Counted from the stretch's first letter, positions 23,767 to 35,539 are shown. The stretch is DNA of 64,000 bases from Ancistrus triradiatus (GCA_025084515.1 JAJAGP010000345.1:399640-463639), one strand, 5' to 3'. Notes: generated by a model from the sequence alone, not told the origin. A program made the numbers and translations.

Positions 23767-23955
23767 TGCATGGTGGCGCAGCGGTTAGCATAGTCATCTT
23801 ACAGCTCCTGCGTCCTCGGTTCGATCCCGACCTCGGACTCCGTCTGGGTGAGGTTTGCACGTCCTCCCCATGCCCATGTGGGTTTGCTCCGGTTTCCTCC
23901 CACAGTCTAAAGACATGCTTTAGGTTAATTGACTATGCTAAAGCTGATGTGAGTG
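23767..23955 (+). repeat. SINE-2, 5' half
   Basis: The tRNA-like head has A box TGGCGCAGCGGTTAGCATAG and B box GGTTCGATCCCG (near 23818). It is followed by 'gtttgctccggtttcctccc' and 'ttaggttaattgacta'. This is the best-preserved SINE-2 head in the window. The 3' half is missing. Confidence 0.8.
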
Positions 23956-23969
23956 TGTATGAGTAGTTC

Positions 23970-24181
23970 TGATATAACCTTGATAATAATAAGCTTTTTT
24001 TATTTAGCACTTTTTCAAACAACATTTTTAAAGGTGCCTTACGCAAGCAAAAGAACAAAAACAAAAGAATACATAAAAAAATAGTAAAACAATCGAAAGA
24101 AATAAAATAGATCCATTAGAAGTCGATCGTTGATATTGCGTCTTATAATCCGGTGCGCTTTATAGCCCGGAAAATACGGTA
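23970..24181 (-). repeat. Retroposon tail scrap plus MITE end
   Basis: 23970-24100 looks like a minus-strand retroposon tail (ataataataagctt, then 'agcactttttcaaacaacat'). 24115-24181 ends 'gcccggaaaatacggtaa', a terminus common in fish MITEs. Confidence 0.35.
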
Positions 24182-25024
24182 ACCATTCTTAAGCTTCTCT
24201 TCTGAGAAGCTTTCCATTAGATTTAGGAACCAGAACTCAAAGAGCATTGAGACTTAGGAGCCTCTGACGAGGCGAAATACACCAGGAAATGCACATCTCT
24301 AAAGTGTATGGAGTGCAGCCTGAACTTCAAGGTGCCAGTGTGGACCCGTTCTCAACTTTACATAGCTGGGCTTCACAGGGTGCCAGAAAGTCTCCTGTAC
24401 TTTACAAGGTGCCATGAACTGAAAAATACAACTCCTTAACCTCTTGGCAGAACAACAGAGGCTTAGCATTCAACTGGCAAGGTGAGGCCAGTCGGTTATG
24501 GAGTTGCATTACGATTGCTGAGACCATGGTTCAAGTTATTCTAACAGAAGCTTGTGTACAGCTTTCTCAGTATACTGACACCATTAATACAATCTCTTTA
24601 TTCACTGGCACCAGTCTGTACCTGGTGCCTTCGAAAATGTGGGTTGTGCGTCGTCCGTTTGCAGATTTATTTTTTGTTCTACCAGAAGCTCTTGAATCCT
24701 GTGCTCTTCAAAAAGAGGGGCTGAGTATACAGATCAAGAGTATAACAGCTGTATACATCTAAAATAGATGTGATTGATGTAAATCTATCAATTTCGTATT
24801 AATTATATACTTTCCTAACAATCATTGAACAACTCCATTGTTATTTGCAGCCGGTCTGACTGTGGCTCTAGCAGTAATTTGTTGATATCAGCTATTTTCT
24901 TCATGGTTTATAGTAATGTGAAGCAATCTGCCTGAACCTTGCCACAAGCATTTCAATGTACATGCCTTGGCATACACTGTGCAAACCACTGTAACTGAGA
25001 GCAGATGAAACTTGATTGACTATA
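24182..25024. other. Unique non-coding stretch
   Basis: No repeat or gene was recognised. Confidence 0.4.
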
Positions 25025-25155
25025 CAGTGGGGCAAAAAAGTATTTAGTCAGCCACTGATTGTGCAAGTTCTCCTACGTAGAAAGGTGAGAGAGGTGTTTA
25101 ACTTTCATCATAGGTACACTTCGACTATGAGAGACAAAATGAGAAACAAATCGGT
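25025..25155 (+). mobile_element. Tc1-A solo terminus
   Basis: CAGTGGGGCAAAAAAGTATT after TA 25023-25024, then about 110 bp of terminal arm (gactatgagagacaaaatga). It then breaks into unrelated sequence. Confidence 0.8.
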
Positions 25156-25689
25156 TGCTGTTGAAGCCATCAGCCGATGATCTCAACGTTATATACATCT
25201 CTAACATGAACAGATATATCATCCATCTACACTCTCAGACACAAAATAAAGGGCCAAACCCAAAATGGCCTCAGAAAACAAGACTCCTTCAAGAAAACTA
25301 TTACCAGAGGGATGTCTCATACAGATTTTTTATCTTGGAGATGTGTTAAAAAGCCACGGTTGATTGAAAAAAAAAAGTTTTTGGCAGAATGTGGAAAGTT
25401 GGATTCAGAGTGGTTCAGCAGAGCTGTGCGGTTCAGCTGCTGGTACTGTTGAATAGCTTCTCTTTGAAAGATTACTTAATGCTTTGGAGTGCAGGAGAAT
25501 ATTGCAGAAAGGCTTCCCACAATTAAAAAGCTTTCTAAAGAGGAACGACTAAACAATGCTCCTGGCCACGCTCCAAAAGAATGAGTCCATCAGACTTATG
25601 ATAGATTTAGGCCATATAGAGTATATTTGGTCTCACATAAATCACAGTCTAGCTGAGAAATGGGAAATAATATCAGTTCTTCTTTCTGT
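25156..25689. other. Unique non-coding stretch
   Basis: Follows the solo Tc1-A end. No gene or family repeat was recognised. Confidence 0.35.
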
Positions 25690-25876
25690 ACTTACATTCA
25701 TGTCCTTTAGCAGAAGACCTTATCCAGAGCGACTTACAGTTGATACAGACTTACAATCCAAGCCATTGTGGGTTAAAGGCCTTGCTCAAGGACCCAACCG
25801 TGGCAGCCTGACAGAGGTGGGTTTGGAACTCTGGACCTTCTGGTTTAGTCCAGTACCTTAACCACTAGTCCCACAA
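25690..25876 (-). repeat. SINE-1, old copy
   Basis: Tail tttagcagaagaccttatcc, body gtgggttaaaggccttgctc, head ttaaccactagtcccacaaa. Confidence 0.75.
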
Positions 25877-25897
25877 AGGCTTTACTGGAAACATGAG

Positions 25898-25971
25898 TGG
25901 AGGTGCCAGGGATTGAAGCCGGGACCTCCAACATACATGCAAAGCATGCACTCTACCACTGAACTACATCC
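25898..25971 (-). pseudogene. tRNA-Ala(UGC)-like pseudogene
   Basis: The minus strand reads GGATGTAGTTCAGTGGTAGA (A box, D arm), then ATGCTTTGCATG with anticodon TGC in the loop, and a T arm GGCTTCAATCC followed by a 3' stem ending CACCTCCA. It resembles tRNA-Ala(UGC). Extra bases between the anticodon and T arms and changes in the B box and acceptor stem make a working tRNA unlikely. It could instead be the head of an unlisted SINE. Confidence 0.6.
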
Positions 25972-26032
25972 TGACATTAGATCTCTGCAAATGTACACAT
26001 TGCTTCAGCATTTATAGGAGTCAAAGGTGCTG

Positions 26033-26233
26033 TCTTACATTTACATTTACAGCATTTAGCAGACGCCCTTATCCAGAGCGACTTACAACTGATACAATCT
26101 TACAATCCAAGCAATTGTGGGTTAAGGGTCTTGCTCAAGGACCCAACAGTGGCAACTTGGCAGAGGTGGGATTTGAACCCTGGACCTTCTGGTCCATAGT
26201 CCAGTACCTTAACCACTAGGCTACCACAGTCAG
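26033..26233 (-). repeat. SINE-1, near full length
   Basis: Tail catttacatttacagcattt, body gtgggttaagggtcttgctc, head accactaggctaccacagtc. Confidence 0.87.
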
Positions 26234-26477
26234 ATAATCAGTAATCAGAATAATTACATATAAATATTCTATATAAATGTAATTATTTACAAAGAATGAC
26301 ATATATACAATAATAAATCATGTAATCAGAATAACAAGAGACATAGTGGTTGTTGGAAATTACCAGGAGCAGGTAGAGAACTCCAAAGACCATGATTCCT
26401 TGCAACAGGACAGGGCAGGGCTTGGAGTTTAAAAAGTCAGTCAGCCATTTTCTGGTTAGGCTTTTCCATTGTTTGAC

Positions 26478-27092
26478 ATGGGCTGTATTTACTATTTAGT
26501 GTACTGTTTAGTGTGTCGGCCATTTTATAGGGTTGTCTGAATTCTCAGTGGATAAATCATTCCCTATATATTTGTTACCCATAATGCACTGTAAATATAG
26601 TGGACAACCGATGTATACTACTTACAGAATAACATACCACAATGCATAGCGGTTTCCTTCGGCTTTACTCGGTAAAGATGACGGATAAATCCGAAACCAC
26701 CCGAGTGATAAATTTGGTGTTCAAATGTAAGTACAAACATTATTTAATGACTATTAAAAAGTGTTTACTTGTGAAAATAGTGCATTTAATATTTATGTAT
26801 TCAGCATGGTTTTAGTTCGTCGGACAAATGAGTGAAGTTCTACGCTTCACAAGTAGCACTGTCAGCTAAATTAAAACATCGCTAAACTGTGTCACTCCGA
26901 AGTCTTGTGACAGCACCGGCAGGCTTGTTGATGTTTCGGTTGGTTTATATGATGAAAGGTCAAGATAAAAGTGTTGACTGGATTCCTCGTTTGTGTCGCT
27001 CACTGCTCTGCTGTTTAGTGTACTACACAGAGCACACTATATAGTGATTAGTGAACGAGCAAACTAGTGGACCATTTCAGACATAGCCATAG
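26478..27092. mobile_element. MITE with 'ttagtgtac' inverted ends
   Basis: The left part (tatttactatttagtgtact) and right part (tttagtgtactacacagagc...gaccatttcagacatagcc) are inverted relatives. The element sits among SINEs and is about 0.6 kb. It contains an exon-like segment (next entry). Confidence 0.5.
26678..26726 (+). other. Exon-like ATG...GT segment inside the MITE
   Basis: An ATG at 26678 opens 16 codons, MTDKSETTRVINLVFK plus one base, ending at a consensus donor (T|GTAAGT at 26727). The upstream 40 bases are GC-richer than the flanks and could be a leader. It might be a first exon left from the autonomous parent of the MITE, or a captured host exon. No acceptor or second exon was found. 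It could also be chance. Confidence 0.3.
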
Positions 27093-27095
27093 ACT

Positions 27096-27243
27096 GAGTG
27101 CTGTGCGACTTACAATTTATAGTCTTACAATCCAAGCAATTGTGGGTTAAGGACCCAACCGAGGCAGCTTGGCAGAGGTGGGATTTGAACCCTGGACCTT
27201 CTGGTCCATAGTCCAGCACCTTAACTGCTAGGCTACCTCTACA
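27096..27243 (-). repeat. SINE-1 fragment
   Basis: Contains cgacttacaatttatagtct, body gtgggttaaggacccaaccg and head 'ttaactgctaggctacctct'. The tail is lost. Confidence 0.8.
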
Positions 27244-27261
27244 ACTAACCTTCCATCCATC

Positions 27262-27468
27262 CATCCATCAATCCACCAATTTAGAGCAACCAATGAACCT
27301 ATTTCAAACCTTAAGGGATGAAACTGGAGTACCAGGAGTAAACCCAGCCTCATACAGGGAGGGTATGCATACTCTACAAAGGCAGAGTCTGAGGCTGGGA
27401 TTGAACTGGGGATCTCTGCTGCTCTGAGATGATTGCGTTAACCGCTTGTCCCACCATGCCTCTCAACT
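27262..27468 (-). repeat. SINE-2 fragment
   Basis: Follows a short (CCAT)n run and holds 'ggagtaccaggagtaaaccc' and 'gaggctgggattgaactggg' (degraded B box) with the head 'aaccgcttgtcccaccatgc'. Confidence 0.6.
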
Positions 27469-27469
27469 T

Positions 27470-29029
27470 TTGCCTGAAATTGTTATGCTGATTATAATGA
27501 TTTGTAATGCTAAACATCGCACTATTTTTCAGAGATGAAGCAAAACAGAAGCGTTTTTGCTAGTGGTCTCAGACTTTTGGTTCTCGCTATTTATATGAGC
27601 CTTCTAGACAATTTCTACGATATTTTGTGAGCCGGTGAAAATGTAAAGCATCAATGGCAAATATGTGGGAGACAGAAAAAAGGTGTAGCACAGGTCAGGA
27701 GAGGCAATCCAATGGATTTTAGTTTTTATCGGGCAATAAATTCGAAATAAATCACCAAACTTTCTAAAAAAAATGTTTCTTTTTCAGATCTTTCAGTGAA
27801 TAACGACGTATGTTCAACTCTGAATCCTGAAAAATGAAGATTAACTTTGAGATTAGCTCCTAACTATGCCACGTAATCACACTCTGAATATGATCCAACA
27901 TTCTTGTGCTTTAAGCTCTAATAATGCCCATTTATGGGAAGGCACACTTTCCTTATGTAACTAAGCTTGCTCTGTAATGCATTAGACACTGTTTATTGGT
28001 CTGTATTTGTGTTAATGGAAAAATAACGTTGTATAGATTCCAAAATTCCCCAACGGACTCTTTGGTGGAGCTTAAAGACGAACATTTCAGCCAGAGGTCT
28101 TTTCTGTTTTGCTCCTGTAGCCCTGGCCAACATCTTTTATTCCTTTGTAATAATGCATTAAGCGGAGCTACAGCAGCAGCGGTGAAGAATCTCTCAACAA
28201 TTCTCTTTATAGAGGGATGTGGAGACGCACAAAACGCTTCATTGCAGTAATGAGCGTCTACAACTAGCAAAATGGATCACAGGCCTTTCTCTCGTTTGAA
28301 AAGAACAAAAGAATCAGTGATACTTCTCGCTTTTGAATTGCTCAGATAACCAGTGATTAGAAAGCAAATATCACAGCAGCTTTCCTGAGCCTTCACTATC
28401 GTCCAAGGTCATTCATTTCAAATATAGTCTCATTCAAGGTAACATCAAAGCTGGAGCAGAAAACTCAGAGACGAGACGCCTGTGTCTTCGTGACTTGTGC
28501 TGTGAAGGCTTAATGGTCATTATAGTTTTAAACCATGCCGATTCCTGGGAAATAACAAAACAAGTAGCAGCTTTGCTTTAATAGAACGCACACTGTTGAG
28601 TTTACAGACCTTCAGCATGTCCTGCTGAGTAACTACATCAAACCAAATTCTGACAGTATTGCAAAAAACAATAGAATTCTTGGCAAAATGGATAAATTCT
28701 CTTGGAAGTCTTTCATGGGATACTGTAGATTGAAATAACTCTACATTGTTTGTCACATCTTTTGCTTCCTGGCTGGCTTCTACAATGCCTTATAGCAGGA
28801 CTGAGGGCAGGGAGCAGTCTGACTCGCCTGAGTATTAACACCTGTAGATTTCTGCTAGTCACAAATCAGCATTTCAACCTTACTAAGCCACAAACTCTGT
28901 CTGTTACGTTGTTGGATTTTTTTATTTTACCTATTTGTTTGTAGGCATAATTTTTAAGGCCTTAAATGTTTTATGTCAGTTTGTGGTTTTGACTATTTTT
29001 GTCAAATCAGATTTTCAGCTTTTTGTCAG
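27470..29029. other. Long unique non-coding stretch
   Basis: 1.5 kb without any recognised repeat. 27996-28260 has overlapping open frames on both strands (84 and 105 codons) and could be a conserved element, but no splice-bounded or domain evidence supports a gene. Confidence 0.35.
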
Positions 29030-29100
29030 AGAGGACCCAGGACCTTCTTTCTGTGAGGCGGTGGTGCTACCCATCGAGCCACCCTGCCGCCTGGCCAACA
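29030..29100 (-). repeat. SINE-2 head fragment
   Basis: Contains 'gaggcggtggtgctacccat' and 'cgagccaccctgccgcc', the tRNA-like head of SINE-2 on the minus strand. Confidence 0.5.
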
Positions 29101-29419
29101 TTATAAATTATTTTATTCCTAATCAAATAAAAAAACAAACATTTAAAAGTTTAACATATTTCCTTGACTGAGTGAAAACCTGTGAAGGCCTGCATTAAAA
29201 ACAAAAGGTTGGTAAATGAAACAATATTCATAAATTATTTTGTGGAGCAGCCAGAGATACACAATGCTGTAGCAATGCAGAAGACACAAGGCAGAAGTTT
29301 TGTAACATATGGAGGCCAGACATGAAAAGGCAAAGTCTTTATTGCTCTGTTGCACAATTCAAGGTCAAAATCTACAAAGATCGAACTCGTACTCATGAGA
29401 CCAAAAAAACCCCAGAACA
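29101..29419. other. Non-coding stretch, nothing recognised
   Basis: AT-rich, with no recognised element. Confidence 0.35.
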
Positions 29420-29860
29420 GGCCAGATTTAATGAGATACTGTCATGCACAGAACTGGGAATGAGGACGGAGGTAGATATAAGTGCAAGTGGTGCTTTATT
29501 ACAAGAAGACATGATGAATACAGAGACAGATGAGGTGCAGAGTGCTAATAATGTCAACACAAACATAGATGCTAACAGGTAACCTACACAAGATAGGGTG
29601 CTGCACATAAAACAGGAACCGGAACATAAAGGGCAGGAAACTACATAAAACAGGAACAGACAACCTGTAACACAGGAAGAACAGGAACTAGGAACAGCGC
29701 GCACTGACAAAGAAAGGTAGATGAGGACTCCCGACATGGAAGTGAACATGATATACAGGGGAAAGACAGCAGGCTGTAATTAAGCAGCCTGCTGTGGAAA
29801 GCGAAAAGGGTCAGAAGGGAGTCATGCAGGATGATGTAGCTATCCATCAGATACTAAGAC
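29420..29860. repeat. ACAGGAAC-rich dispersed-repeat-like stretch
   Basis: Many short 'aacaggaac' units (29605-29700) follow a 'gtggtgctttattacaagaa' motif. This resembles an A/C/G-rich fish repeat of unknown class. The short plus-strand frame at 29322-29582 has no domain. Confidence 0.35.
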
Positions 29861-29951
29861 AAGGACATCATTATACTATGATGAATATGAACTACGAAGA
29901 ATATTTTAAATTACATTATTTATATTATTTATTACTTAATTATTATTACAA

Positions 29952-30375
29952 GGTAGGCATGGTGGAGCAGTGATTAGAGCTCTCAACTCTCATCTTCAGA
30001 GACCCCTGTTTGGGTGACCACTTGGTTTCAAAGAATTCATTCATGTATTCATTTTCTTATCTGCTTTATCTTGTACAGGGTCGCGGGAGAGCCGGTGCCT
30101 AGCCAGTGGTACAGTGCGCAAGGCAGGAACAACCCTAGACAGGGTGGCAATCCCTCGTAGGGCACACACACTTACTCACTCATTAGGGGCACTTTAGAGA
30201 CACCAGTTAGACTGTGGGAGGAAACCAGAGTACCCGTGTGTGCGTGCAAGTGCCCAGCAATGGACTGGAACCCTGTCAAGGGTTGGTTTCTGCCTTGTAA
30301 CACGTGCTATTGGATTAGCACAACTGACCCCACTGACCCTGATTTGGATTAAGCTGGTATGGAAAGAGAATGATT
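29952..30375. repeat. Rearranged SINE-2 cluster (+, -, +)
   Basis: 29952-30020 is a plus-strand head (catggtggagcagtgattag). 30035-30255 is a minus-strand tail and body (caaggcaggaacaaccctag). 30258-30370 is a plus-strand tail (atggactggaaccctgtcaa). The three pieces alternate in orientation. Confidence 0.55.
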
Positions 30376-30439
30376 GAAAGAGTTATTACATCTCTATTAT
30401 TGTAACATGCAATTTCACAGAATGTATTGTGGAGGTTAA

Positions 30440-31150
30440 ATTCAAATTCAATTTTATTTCTACAAAGCTTTTTACAATGGAGTATTGTCTCCATTTACAA
30501 TCATCTAGGCCCACATCCCTAACTGAGCAAACCTAGGGTGACAGTGGCAAACTCCCTAAATGTGATGAGGAAGAAACCTTGGGAGAACCAAGACTAAAAA
30601 AGAGACCCAAACTCCTTGGGCAGCCTAGATGTTATATGTCAGAATTAAACTAAGGTTACCCAATTAATAGGTATATAGTAATTGTTTAAATAAACAGAAG
30701 CTATAAAAATTAAAAGAGAGAACACATTTAAAGAAAGTATAATAATTAATATAAATTATAATAATATTGTGTATAGGCTATGATAAATTAAACAGAATAC
30801 AGTAAGATGAAGAGTATAACAAATACAAAATATAAGACAATAGTATATATAAATAAAATATTGAATATAATAATGTATAGAATATGCGTATTTAGTCCAG
30901 TAAAACAGACGCTTGGCACTCTCACTCAACTGGAGGAGAGAAGGGGGAGTTATTGCCCAGTAAAAGTGTGAGAAACTGTATGAAGACTGGGACTGATGAT
31001 GGAGGAACTGCTTGAGTGGAGCTGGAGCTAATACCAGAAGAACGTCTTAGTGTGTGGACTGGACCTGGTATTGGAACAAGAGCTCAGAGAACATGTAGTT
31101 AGTTGTTGTTAAGAACACAGGGTCTATTAAGAGAACACATTTGTGCGAGT
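30440..31150 (+). repeat. Repeat R, longest copy
   Basis: Starts ttcaattttatttctacaaa, has 'aaaccttgggagaaccaaga', an A-rich middle, then 'tttagtccagtaaaacagac', 'ctggtattggaacaagagct' and 'aagagaacacat'. The same order occurs at 61145-61720, which shows repeat R is at least about 0.6-0.7 kb long. No open frame. Unclassified. Confidence 0.65.
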
Positions 31151-31609
31151 GTAGACTCCGGCAGCACTATCTTTAACAGAATAGGTAGAAAGTAGAGAAC
31201 CAGAAGGAAACACAGCCAAGAGGTCTCCACATGAGACATCGGCAACCAACCTTCCCAGTAAACAACAAACCTGAGTGACCTCACTTTATAGGTAAAACAC
31301 AACAGAACATCCCAGATCACCACAAAACGCTTTGACAATGAACCCCTGGCTATGCCCTTACTCTAAGACAAGGATGCACAACTCAAGATTACAGGGACCA
31401 AAGCCCAGCCAAGAGCAAAAAGCCCAGACCAAAGTCAAAATTTAACTAAAAGCCTGCATAAATAAGTACATTTTAAGTCTAGACATGAAAATTGGGAGTT
31501 ACTGAATCCTGTTAAGAGATGCATACCTGCACAGAATCCATAATCAGAAGTCAGGAAGAACTGGAACTACAAACACTTTGTTGGAATACCGTTTTTAAAC
31601 AAAATAGTG
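31151..31609. other. Non-coding stretch
   Basis: May be a further extension of repeat R, but no second copy in the window confirms it. Confidence 0.3.
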
Positions 31610-31785
31610 GTTTAGGATTGGTGAACCACTGACCAGAAGTTAGTGTCCATTACCAATCTGCCACTTGAGCAAGACCCTTAATCTGCAATTGCTTTATTGT
31701 ATTGTTGTGAGACTGAATCAGTTTTAATTCACTCTGGACAAGGGTTTCTGCTAAACGTTGGAAACGTAAAGTATCGTACTTCTAT
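31610..31785 (+). repeat. Divergent SINE-1
   Basis: Contains 'cttgagcaagacccttaatc', 'ttcactctggacaagggttt' and 'ctgctaaacgttggaaacg', an old copy of SINE-1. Confidence 0.6.
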
Positions 31786-32854
31786 TATCAGCAGATTATT
31801 GATATTAAAACCATTTAGTTAAAGGCGCATGGCCTTCTTCAGCGATGTGTTGGACTTCACTGGACCGAAGGGTTAACTGGACACATTCTGCCACCTTGTG
31901 GCCTTGCTGTCCACTGCAGAAACGATCCAATATGTTTGGTTCCATCTGCGTTCGGTTTGGAAAGCAGAATTATTAAATACGATACAATGAATTTGGTGTG
32001 CTAATACACGTATTAGAATTAGTGGTATCCTGATGCCATATTCCCTTATTTGACACACCTAGTGATCAGAAACTGACATCCTCACATAAAGTGCAATGTA
32101 ATGTTTTAGTACTGGCTCCAATGTGATACTCCCAATAACAATACTGTTTTGTACTTGTTGTAGCTCTTAAAAGCTAAACTGTTTAGCTTATTTTCTGTAG
32201 TTTTTGGACAGTGAGTCTAACAACACACATCTTTAGCTCTTCATCGTTCTGGTCAATCATCGACTTTTGACATATTTTCACCTGTTACTCAGTCCTTTTT
32301 ATTTTTTATATGAGTATCAGGACTGAGTTTTCAGCACAGAATTAGCAAATACATAAAATGTAATCACATGGTGTCCATATATATTTGTTTTCCCCCATGA
32401 TGATGATATCCAGATGATACAACTTCCTATCGAACATGTGACTTGTGGTATGTTCGTTAATTTTCGGAAGTGGGCATATGTTAGGGGTCTGAGTGAAGAC
32501 TTGGGGGCATGACTAAAATATGTATTTTAAAGTAAAATATTACGCCTTTCTTTTTATATAATATTTAACCCTTTCTTATTAAATAAATATGTAAGGGTTA
32601 GGTGGGATATGGAGTGACACAACAATGGAAAAAAAAGGTTTCTGAAGGATTTCTGAATCAGTATATTTCATTGTAAAGTGTAATGTTAGATACCAGAGAC
32701 AGCTAACAAATGCTATTTTTCAATGTTCTAAATAGGTTTTAGTTATGTTTTAAATTATATACTTTAAATTTGTAATTGACTCATTGTGCAGAACACTTTG
32801 CTTAGTAATAAAATGTTGTTTTTTGGGTGTTGTTTTTTTTTTTTTACTCTGAGG
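31786..32854. other. Long unique non-coding stretch
   Basis: AT-rich, with no recognised gene or repeat. A short T run is near 32830. Confidence 0.4.
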
Positions 32855-32995
32855 GTAGCACTGCCGCCTCACAGCAAGAAGGTCATGGGTTCGATACAAG
32901 TGGAGTTGTCTGGGTTCTTTCTGTGGTGAGTCTGCATGTCCACCCTGTGGATTTGTGAGGCGACCGTGCTAGCCACTGCTCCACCATGCCAGCCC
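32855..32995. repeat. SINE-2 head fold-back
   Basis: A plus-strand head (gtagcactgccgcctcacag, B-box-like GGGTTCGATAC) is followed by a minus-strand head (gaccgtgctagccactgctc, 'ccaccatgcc'). The two heads face each other. Confidence 0.5.
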
Positions 32996-33689
32996 TTCTT
33001 TAAATGATATTTCTAAATATCTTTTCCAGCCCTACCCGGTAACTCGCTGTAAGTCGCTGTATTTATAGACCACAATAGGCAATAAAACAGAAATGCTCTA
33101 TGAAAGCAGCTTGACTTTGAAGAGGATAAATCAAAAAGGCAGGTAAGTTCTATTGGAGCGATTGCCAATTAACAGCATGCATCATCTATAAAAGAGGCCT
33201 AACAATTAGTACTTTGATATGGGATTTCAAAGCAACATGCGGCTTCTGAAGAGGGGAAAACAGTGGACGCCCAAAATGCAGGAGCGTCATTGACGAAAAA
33301 CAGTTCAATCATTTAATATTTCAAGAGCGAACCATTTAAAAAGCCATGACATGACCTAACATGTAAAGCTAGTTCAAAAGCAATCCTAATGGTATGTGCT
33401 GCATCTCATGAAAATCATGAGGTAAAATGATCTCTTTGAAAGCCAACAGATATGAAGCAATGTAACAGAATCAGTTGCAACATTTGGTGAGAGCACTCTC
33501 TTCTGATGATGTTCCCATATGTCGGGATGATAATACAACCCTATACATACAGCTGTAGAAAAAATAATGGGAACACTCGAAATGCTCTTGTAATCAACAT
33601 ATCTACATGTATGGCAGAAAGTCCACTGCAGTATCTGAATTCCAAAATAGACACTCCTCATTCTACTTAATGAAGTTGATCATCTAAAC
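32996..33689. other. Unique non-coding stretch
   Basis: 33548-33575 (cagctgtagaaaaaataatg) resembles the tip of another fish Tc1 family whose opposite tip may be at 34690-34798. Otherwise nothing was recognised. Confidence 0.3.
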
Positions 33690-34205
33690 CCATGGTTCCC
33701 AACCTGGGGTCCGTCCCAAACATCACAGGTAGATTTTGTCTGCTCTGAGGTGCTCTGGGTTTGTCAAAATACAATTTGCACATTCATTCATTGTCTTATC
33801 CACTAATCCTAGTCAGGGTCATGGGAGAGCTGGTGCCTAGACGGCAACACGGGGCGCAAGGCAGGAACAACTCTAGACATGGCACCAATCCATCGTAGGG
33901 CATACACTCATACACACATTCACACTCTAAGAGGCACTTTGGAAACACCAATTAGCCTAAAACGCAAGTTTTTAGAGTGTGGGAGGAAATTGGAGTATCC
34001 GGAGAAAACCCATGCGAACACGGGGAGAACATGCAAACACCACACAGGCGGAGCTCTGAGTCAGGATCAAACCTGGGATCTCCCAGAGCTGTGAGGCCAG
34101 AGTGCTAACCATTGCACTACCATGCCGCCCACAATTTCTACATGCTAAATAAAATGTAAATAACACGCTCACTTGAGAAATACTGTATATAAAATGACTT
34201 AAGTT
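33690..34205 (+). mobile_element. hAT-type MITE split by SINE-2
   Basis: The left end 'ggttcccaacctggggtccg' and interior 'tctgctctgaggtgctctgg' match the MITE at 12305-12493. The interior is interrupted by a SINE at 33781-34133 and resumes at 'ctaaataaaatgtaaataac'. Confidence 0.6.
33781..34133 (-). repeat. SINE-2, full length, with target duplication
   Basis: The minus-strand copy runs from tail (cattcattcattgtcttatc) to tRNA head (aaccattgcactaccatgcc). It is flanked by acaatttgcac and acaatttctac, a probable duplication of about 10 bases. The related MITE at 12305 has the uninterrupted site. Confidence 0.75.
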
Positions 34206-34689
34206 ATTTAGAAAGCTTGATTTTTATAGTAATGTTTGATTTTTAGGTAAATGTTTAGCTGTCTTGAAAAAAGGAACCAAAGGGGGGAAAAGCTCTAAAT
34301 GGAACCCAAGAGAAAAATAAAAAAGCTATAATTGTTACTTTTTGCTAGTAAAGATTTGCAGTGAATCACTTTATTCTTTTGGTCTGTGTATTTGTGAGCT
34401 AGGGGGTGCAGCTTTCCTTAAATTCTCATGGGGGGGGGGGCGGCTTGAATAAAAAGTTGTTTGGAGGAAAAGCACAAGACACATGAAAGCTGTGACTGAC
34501 ATATTAATCTCTGCACTTTCAGAAACGTTATAAGCATTTTTATGTGAAAAATGAATAGAAACTTTTTTGTATTATTGGTTGTATTATTAATCGTGGTCTG
34601 AAAACACTGTATCATCTTTGTTATTTTGACCAAATGTCATTTATAATGAATAAATGCTTTTACCATTGCTGCAAATAAATATCTTTTTA
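34206..34689. other. Non-coding stretch
   Basis: Includes a G run of ten bases at 34431-34440. Nothing else was recognised. Confidence 0.4.
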
Positions 34690-34798
34690 TTTGGAATTTG
34701 TCAGTAATTTATAAAATATAACAGAAATGTACAATTTCACTCAAACACATACAGTATCTACAAATAGTAAAAAGCCGAGACATTTTTTTCCAGAGCTC
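34690..34798. repeat. Tc1-like terminus fragment
   Basis: 'actcaaacacatacagtatc' followed by 'ttttttccagagctctgcag' resembles the right end of a fish Tc1 family. Confidence 0.35.
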
Positions 34799-35539
34799 TG
34801 CAGTACTGCTTAAATTATTTACGTGTGTTTTGATGAAAATAGGAATGAAAATCATTCCATGGCCTCTCCAATAACAGATTTATGAAGATAATTGAACTTT
34901 TATGGGAAGTTCTGGAGCACAAGGCCATGAAGATAAGACAGCACTTCATCTTTAGCGTGTTCCAGCACAATAATGTGGGATGGGTTTCTCATGATAACTG
35001 ACAGTTTTGTGAGTTTTGTTCCCATTTCCTTACTAAAATAAGCTTAAGCAATAGCATATTAGTGAGCAGGGGTGTCATCAGACCCACTTGACTGGGGCAC
35101 ATTCTGTGCCTCGCTAACTCACGGCGGTAAAAATGTAAGTTTATCCTGGATTGCTGAGAAACACTAGAGGACATGCCACGCAACTTCACTACATTTCAGG
35201 CACTACATTTCCCATAATGCCCCAGCATCGTTCCAAAAGATTGAGAGGACAGCAATTTTAATCAGTTTCTTTCAGTTTTGCGCATGGAGTAATGGACAAC
35301 AGCAAATAGACAAGGTGATGATAGTTCATAGCTCTATGTTTTGGGCACTTATAACCATATAACCTACCAAACGTACATATTAGTCCACTAAAGACATTCA
35401 TTAAACTAGTAAAGGCATGAGTTACATTAGCATAAAAAAATTAAGGCTATTAATAAAAAACTCTTTAGTGTAAATTGATACTTCATCTCTCATCCATGGC
35501 AGAGTGATGACCACCTTAGTACTTTAGTACCCTGAGGCT
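34799..35539. other. Unique non-coding stretch
   Basis: No gene or family repeat was recognised. Confidence 0.4.
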
